DNA of 14,956 nucleotides from Candidatus Woesearchaeota archaeon (lineage in GTDB: Archaea > Nanobdellota > Nanobdellia > Woesearchaeales > JAHWHD01): positions 1 to 14,956 of the forward strand of contig JAHWHD010000061.1 in assembly GCA_019323525.1 (NCBI GenBank). The letters are read 5' to 3'. Both the position numbers and the translations under genes were made by a program. Positions 12,336-14,956 of the stretch are shown piece by piece (the first letter of the stretch is position 1; each line of letters starts with the position of its first letter). The notes below the pieces were generated by a model. It saw only the letters and a list, made by a program, of their open reading frames with translations. It was not told the origin of the DNA and did not search any database.

Positions 12336-12659
12336 ATGCTTAAGATTAACAACAAGACTATCACCCATAATACGAAGATTTGTAGGAGCCAATTCTCTAA
12401 GTTTCTCGGCCTTATGTTTTCAAGAAAAAAAGACCTGGCCCTTGTATTTGTCTTTGGAAAGGATTCAATCGTACCGCTACACATGCTTTTTGTTTTTTAT
12501 AGCATAGATGTGTTATTCTTGAACAAGGACAAGGAGATTATTGAGATCAAGAGCAATTTCAAGCCTTTTAGTTTCTATACACCAAAAAAACCTGCAAGAT
12601 TCGTAATTGAACTGCCTGCTGGCCAAGAGTATAAACTAGGCGACAGGGTCCTTTTCTAG
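12336..12659 (+). CDS. DUF192 (COG1430) family protein
   Basis: This small beta-rich protein of 107 residues has the DUF192 hallmarks: SKFLGLMF (21-28), the LHMLFVFYSIDVLFLNKDK block (48-66), a lysine/proline segment (KSNFKPFSFYTPKKPARFVI, about 71-90) and ELPAG (91-95) before a final strand with G. No signal peptide is seen; many relatives are secreted or lipoproteins, so this one appears cytoplasmic. The biochemical role of the family is not established. The gene follows the coiled-coil gene by 26 bases and may be read from its own weak promoter. Its 3' end overlaps the convergent Trm-G10 gene by 24 bases. Confidence 0.88.
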   Translation: MLKINNKTITHNTKICRSQFSKFLGLMFSRKKDLALVFVFGKDSIVPLHMLFVFYSIDVLFLNKDKEIIEIKSNFKPFSFYTPKKPARFVIELPAGQEYKLGDRVLF

Positions 12660-13595
12660 GACAACAATCTCTTTTGAGAACCTTTTGTGAATATAATAAG
12701 AGAACTTTTTGATAACTTTCAAACGTGTTTTCTTGATAAGGACGTCAAAATCTACAAACGTAGGAAACCCTATTACAGCCCGTTTAATCAACAACCCATC
12801 CAAAAGTTTAAGGAATCGGAGATAAAGTTTCTCAATATGCTGGCTCTTTGTGCCAACACCGTAAGGAAGATCAGTAACTAGATACCTGATTCTGCTGTTC
12901 AATGAAAGTGCATCTTTCTGCAGAAGTACAAAATCATTTATTTTGAAATGCTTGAAATTAATCCTTGCCTTCTCCAACATTCTATAGTCAATATCATATC
13001 CTACTGGCTTGAAACCGAGGAAAGCTGCCTCTATAAGCAGACCGCCAGCTCCACAAAAAGGGTCAAACAAAACACCGCTTTTTGCTCCAGTAAGATTAAC
13101 CATTGCTCTTGCAAGTTTTGGTTTCATAGCACTAGGATGCAGTCCAGGCAAAGTGCTAGGGTTTCGTTTAAGATAAGATTTATCAGTATCACCTAAAAAC
13201 AAGCAAGCATACACCTTGTCCCTAATAAAAAATACAAGAGTTGTTTTTGGATTCTTTATATTTACTTTTGGTTTCTGAAGCCTGTGCCAGATAATGCTTC
13301 CTATCTGCTGTTCTGTTAACTCAAGACTTCCTTTGACGAAGACCTTATAATCCTTCTTGCAGACAGAACCCCAATCAAAGCTCTCGATATTTTTCTTCAA
13401 AGCTCTTTTAGAACTTACAAAGAGCAACCTGTAAAAGGAGTGCGTGAATGCCAGTCTTTCAAGACCCTTACGACTTTTTAATTCAGCAAGACACAGGTCA
13501 TCGACAAGCTTAGGCTTGACCCCTTTAACACAAGATATCTCATATCTTGCAAGGGGTATATTGTCTCCAGATAGATGAAAAATGTATTTCGTCAT
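12636..13595 (-). CDS. trmG10: tRNA (guanine-10-N2) methyltransferase, Trm-G10 type
   Basis: Trm-G10 methylates G10 of tRNA to m2G or m2,2G using S-adenosylmethionine. The 319-residue product has a THUMP-containing N-terminal half (about 1-140) and a Rossmann-fold methyltransferase half. NPSTLPGLHPSAMKPKLARA (145-164) leads into motif I, FDPFCGAGG (177-185), which binds AdoMet, and the catalytic motif IV TDLPYG (241-246), the N/D-PP-Y/F variant used for exocyclic amines. GYDID (199-203) supplies the acid for the AdoMet ribose. Length and domain order agree with archaeal COG1041 proteins. The leaderless ATG at 13595 lies 31 bases from the start of a TATA element apparently shared with the divergent winged-helix gene. 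The 3' end overlaps the DUF192 gene. Confidence 0.9.
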   Translation of the reverse strand: MTKYIFHLSGDNIPLARYEISCVKGVKPKLVDDLCLAELKSRKGLERLAFTHSFYRLLFVSSKRALKKNIESFDWGSVCKKDYKVFVKGSLELTEQQIGSIIWHRLQKPKVNIKNPKTTLVFFIRDKVYACLFLGDTDKSYLKRNPSTLPGLHPSAMKPKLARAMVNLTGAKSGVLFDPFCGAGGLLIEAAFLGFKPVGYDIDYRMLEKARINFKHFKINDFVLLQKDALSLNSRIRYLVTDLPYGVGTKSQHIEKLYLRFLKLLDGLLIKRAVIGFPTFVDFDVLIKKTRLKVIKKFSYYIHKRFSKEIVVLEKDPVA

Positions 13596-13609
13596 AAATA
13601 TAAGTAATA

Positions 13610-13628
13610 AGCAAAAAGTATATAAATC
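13610..13628. promoter_or_regulatory. Single TATA element apparently serving two divergent genes
   Basis: GTATATAAATC at 13618-13628 is a good TATA box on both strands (TATATAAAT forward, TTTATATAC reverse). On the plus strand it begins 30 bases before the ATG at 13649 and is preceded by AGCAAAAAG. On the minus strand it begins 31 bases before the ATG at 13595. No other suitable TATA box exists in the 53-base intergenic gap. Confidence 0.6.
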
Positions 13629-13648
13629 ATGACTATTTTATTTTCAGC

Positions 13649-13975
13649 ATGGCAAGACGGGGGAGACCAGTAAAATCTCAGATTCGGCAGAACATAATCG
13701 AGATCCTTTACTTCTTAGGAAAAGGTTATGGCTATGATATCTATAAAGTTTACAGGGAGGTCTTTCCTAAAGTGACAATGCGTTCGATTTACTACCACCT
13801 GAAAAAAGGTGTTGAAATCGGAGAGATAAAAGTTAACACGGTTAAAGCAGAGAAAGGCGATTACAGCTGGGGAGACGAAGCAGAGAAGACGTACTACGCT
13901 CTTGGCGATAAAGCGATCCCAAAAATGGACAACAGGGTAAAAGATTTTCTTGACTCTAAAAACGTAAAAGAGTAA
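13649..13975 (+). CDS. Archaeal winged-helix DNA-binding protein, PadR-like
   Basis: The 108-residue product begins with an AT-hook-like RRGRP (3-7). It continues as a winged helix: helix 1 SQIRQNIIEILYFLG, helix 2 around GYGYDIYKVYREVF, and recognition helix VTMRSIYYHLKKGVEIGEI (42-60). A wing and a conserved-looking tail follow, with KGDYSWGDEAEKTYYALG (69-86). The block resembles PadR-type regulators, and I recall close relatives in many archaea annotated only as hypothetical. A role in transcription or chromosome binding is inferred; no target is known. The leaderless start is placed 30 bases after the start of the TATA element shared with trmG10, so it could influence both genes. Its stop lies 2 bases from the convergent trmJ stop. 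Confidence 0.82.
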   Translation: MARRGRPVKSQIRQNIIEILYFLGKGYGYDIYKVYREVFPKVTMRSIYYHLKKGVEIGEIKVNTVKAEKGDYSWGDEAEKTYYALGDKAIPKMDNRVKDFLDSKNVKE

Positions 13976-13977
13976 AT

Positions 13978-14658
13978 TCATAACAACTTCTTTAGAAAAC
14001 CCATCACAGCAAATGATTCTCGTTTTGTTAACATGGCTTTACCGAATATATGTTTCCAGACAAGCCTTTGAGTCTCTTTTTTCTCTTCTGTGGCAAACTC
14101 AAGCCTATCCAGGACTTGCTCAAGAAGCTTAAGCATCTGCCGCTTCTCATCTCCTGAAATAGCTACAAAATGATCTGTTATCTTTTCAACACCTATGATC
14201 TTGTAAAGTTCATACAGTATAATCCCAACACTATGGCTTAAGTTTAATGCAGGATAATTCCTAGATGAAGGAATCGCGACACAATAATCACACTTAGAGA
14301 TTTCATCATTTGTAAGGCCTGCGCTCTCTCTTCCAAATACGATTCCAATATTTGCATCCTTATCCTTTATTAGGCTTGCAAACTCAGAAGGCGTAAGAGA
14401 GCTCCTTGGGATATTATAGTCAGTCCCCATCTTAGATGTTGTTGCAATCAGATAATCATAACCATCAAGATCATCAACCACTCTAGCACTTCTCACAATA
14501 TCCTCAGCATGTTTTGCCCTCTTTTCTGCCTCAAGGTCAAGATAATCGCACTTAGGATTAACAAGAACAAGCTGTACAAAATCAAAGTTTTTCATGACCC
14601 TTGCAACTGCACCTATATTCCCAGGAGTCTCAGGCTCAACAAGTATTATAGATATCAT
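13978..14658 (-). CDS. trmJ: TrmJ-like tRNA 2'-O-methyltransferase (SPOUT)
   Basis: TrmJ methylates the ribose of nucleotide 32 in tRNA anticodon loops. The 226-residue product carries the three SpoU motifs: ETPGNIGAVARVMKNF (10-25, with N14 and the likely catalytic R20), VFGRESAGLTNDEI (107-120) and YPALNLSHSVGIILYELY (135-152), which form the trefoil-knot AdoMet site. RAKHAEDI (47-54) is typical of the TrmJ/LasT branch. The C-terminal 65 residues are helical, as in TrmJ dimers. It starts leaderless after an AT-rich TATA box, 23 bases downstream of the M50 protease gene on the same strand. The nucleotide target is inferred from subfamily features. Confidence 0.9.
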   Translation of the reverse strand: MISIILVEPETPGNIGAVARVMKNFDFVQLVLVNPKCDYLDLEAEKRAKHAEDIVRSARVVDDLDGYDYLIATTSKMGTDYNIPRSSLTPSEFASLIKDKDANIGIVFGRESAGLTNDEISKCDYCVAIPSSRNYPALNLSHSVGIILYELYKIIGVEKITDHFVAISGDEKRQMLKLLEQVLDRLEFATEEKKETQRLVWKHIFGKAMLTKRESFAVMGFLKKLL

Positions 14659-14677
14659 ATTTTGGCATAGAATAAGT

Positions 14678-14686
14678 TTATTTAAA
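14678..14686 (-). promoter_or_regulatory. Probable leaderless promoter of trmJ
   Basis: The minus strand reads TTTAAATAA, starting 28 bases before the ATG at 14658 and overlapping the last codons of the upstream protease gene. The BRE position is less typical (AGGTTAATT). Co-transcription with the protease gene is also possible. Confidence 0.45.
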
Positions 14687-14956
14687 AAATTAACCTAAGG
14701 AATGGGACCGCTATATTGAACAGTAACAAGAAAATGAACAATGAACTAACATAAGCAGAAACAACAAACGCCTTTTTCTTAAAAGCATAGTCTGAGAATA
14801 TCCTAAACATCCTTCCGCCATCAAATATACTGATTGGAAGCAAGTTGGCCATTCCAATACCCGCACTTAAAAGTCCAAGTATACGCAAGAAGTTCAAAAG
14901 ATAATACCATATCCAAGGAAGTTTAGCACCCCATTTCCCAGTTACTTCTTTCTTCA
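14682..14956 (-). CDS. M50 site-2-type membrane protease, C-terminal fragment
   Basis: Partial gene: the stop is at 14682 and the frame stays open to the right edge, giving about 90 residues. The frame reads KKEVTGKWGAKLPWIWYYLL, then a hydrophobic helix, then GMANLLPISIFDGGRMF. NLLPxxxxDGGRM is the conserved third-ligand motif of S2P/M50 metalloproteases, in which the aspartate binds zinc. A last helix (AYVSSLFIFLLLFNIAVPFL) completes the membrane core. The HExxH motif must lie outside the window, so activity cannot be judged. These proteases cut proteins within the membrane and often release transcription factors. A TTG at 14897 could be read as a start, but in-frame coding with family-like sequence continues upstream of it. 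Confidence 0.82.
   Translation of the reverse strand, partial: KKEVTGKWGAKLPWIWYYLLNFLRILGLLSAGIGMANLLPISIFDGGRMFRIFSDYAFKKKAFVVSAYVSSLFIFLLLFNIAVPFLRLIF

Noticed and set aside
14682..14897. A separate 71-residue membrane protein starting with TTG at 14897
   Set aside because: The same frame is open upstream to the window edge with protease-like sequence, so this is the end of a longer M50 gene.
1..14956. CRISPR arrays, tRNA or rRNA genes, transposases, integrases
   Set aside because: Looked for on both strands; no spaced direct repeats, no cloverleaf or rRNA-like stretches and no recombinase motifs were seen.

Overview
The window is compact, AT-rich archaeal chromosome. The reasons are lineage-specific genes (NurA and HerA nuclease/translocase, archaeal Mre11, Trm-G10 tRNA methyltransferase, archaeal TrmJ), TATA boxes at fixed distances from start codons, mostly leaderless starts, and very short intergenic gaps with ATGA overlaps. 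The number of small membrane and coiled-coil proteins of unknown function suggests a DPANN lineage (Woesearchaeota/Pacearchaeota-like), but that is an inference from style, not from a marker gene. I saw no rRNA, tRNA, CRISPR array, insertion sequence or phage gene. No gap without a gene exceeds about 110 bases.

Layout. Positions 1-1998 (minus strand) hold the N-terminal end of a small membrane protein, NurA, and a UDP-glucuronate 4-epimerase-like SDR that overlaps nurA. A 41-residue zinc-ribbon protein (2086-2211, plus) lies divergent from the epimerase. Positions 2252-4276 are a plus-strand operon of four genes joined by 4-base ATGA overlaps: a COG2426/PF06695 membrane protein, a PAP2 phosphatase, a four-helix membrane protein and a basic helical protein. 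Positions 4256-6951 (minus) hold herA-mre11, with neither rad50 nor nurA following. Divergent from herA is a ribbon-helix-helix-like protein with a disordered tail (7057-7476). Tail to tail with it is a minus-strand pair, a helical HTH protein followed by a PIN-domain protein (7471-8720). Divergent from that pair is a MEMO1/AmrB-family protein (8801-9664). An 849-residue coiled-coil protein follows (9760-12309), then a DUF192 protein (12336-12659). A Trm-G10 methyltransferase (12636-13595, minus) and a winged-helix protein (13649-13975, plus) diverge from what looks like one shared TATA element. The window closes with trmJ (13978-14658, minus) and the C-terminal end of an M50 site-2 protease cut by the window edge.

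Functional themes. (1) DNA end processing: NurA, HerA and Mre11 are all present within 7 kb, but split into two transcription units and without Rad50. (2) Envelope and lipid-carrier handling: a DedA-superfamily-like protein next to a PAP2 phosphatase, with a nucleotide-sugar epimerase nearby. (3) tRNA modification: Trm-G10 and TrmJ on either side of a winged-helix protein. (4) A candidate regulatory or toxin-antitoxin-like HTH/PIN pair.

The clearest sequence-level pattern is promoter architecture. Genes whose TATA box begins about 30 bases before the start codon have no leader and no Shine-Dalgarno site. The three genes whose TATA box begins 46-56 bases before the start each have a Shine-Dalgarno-like site.
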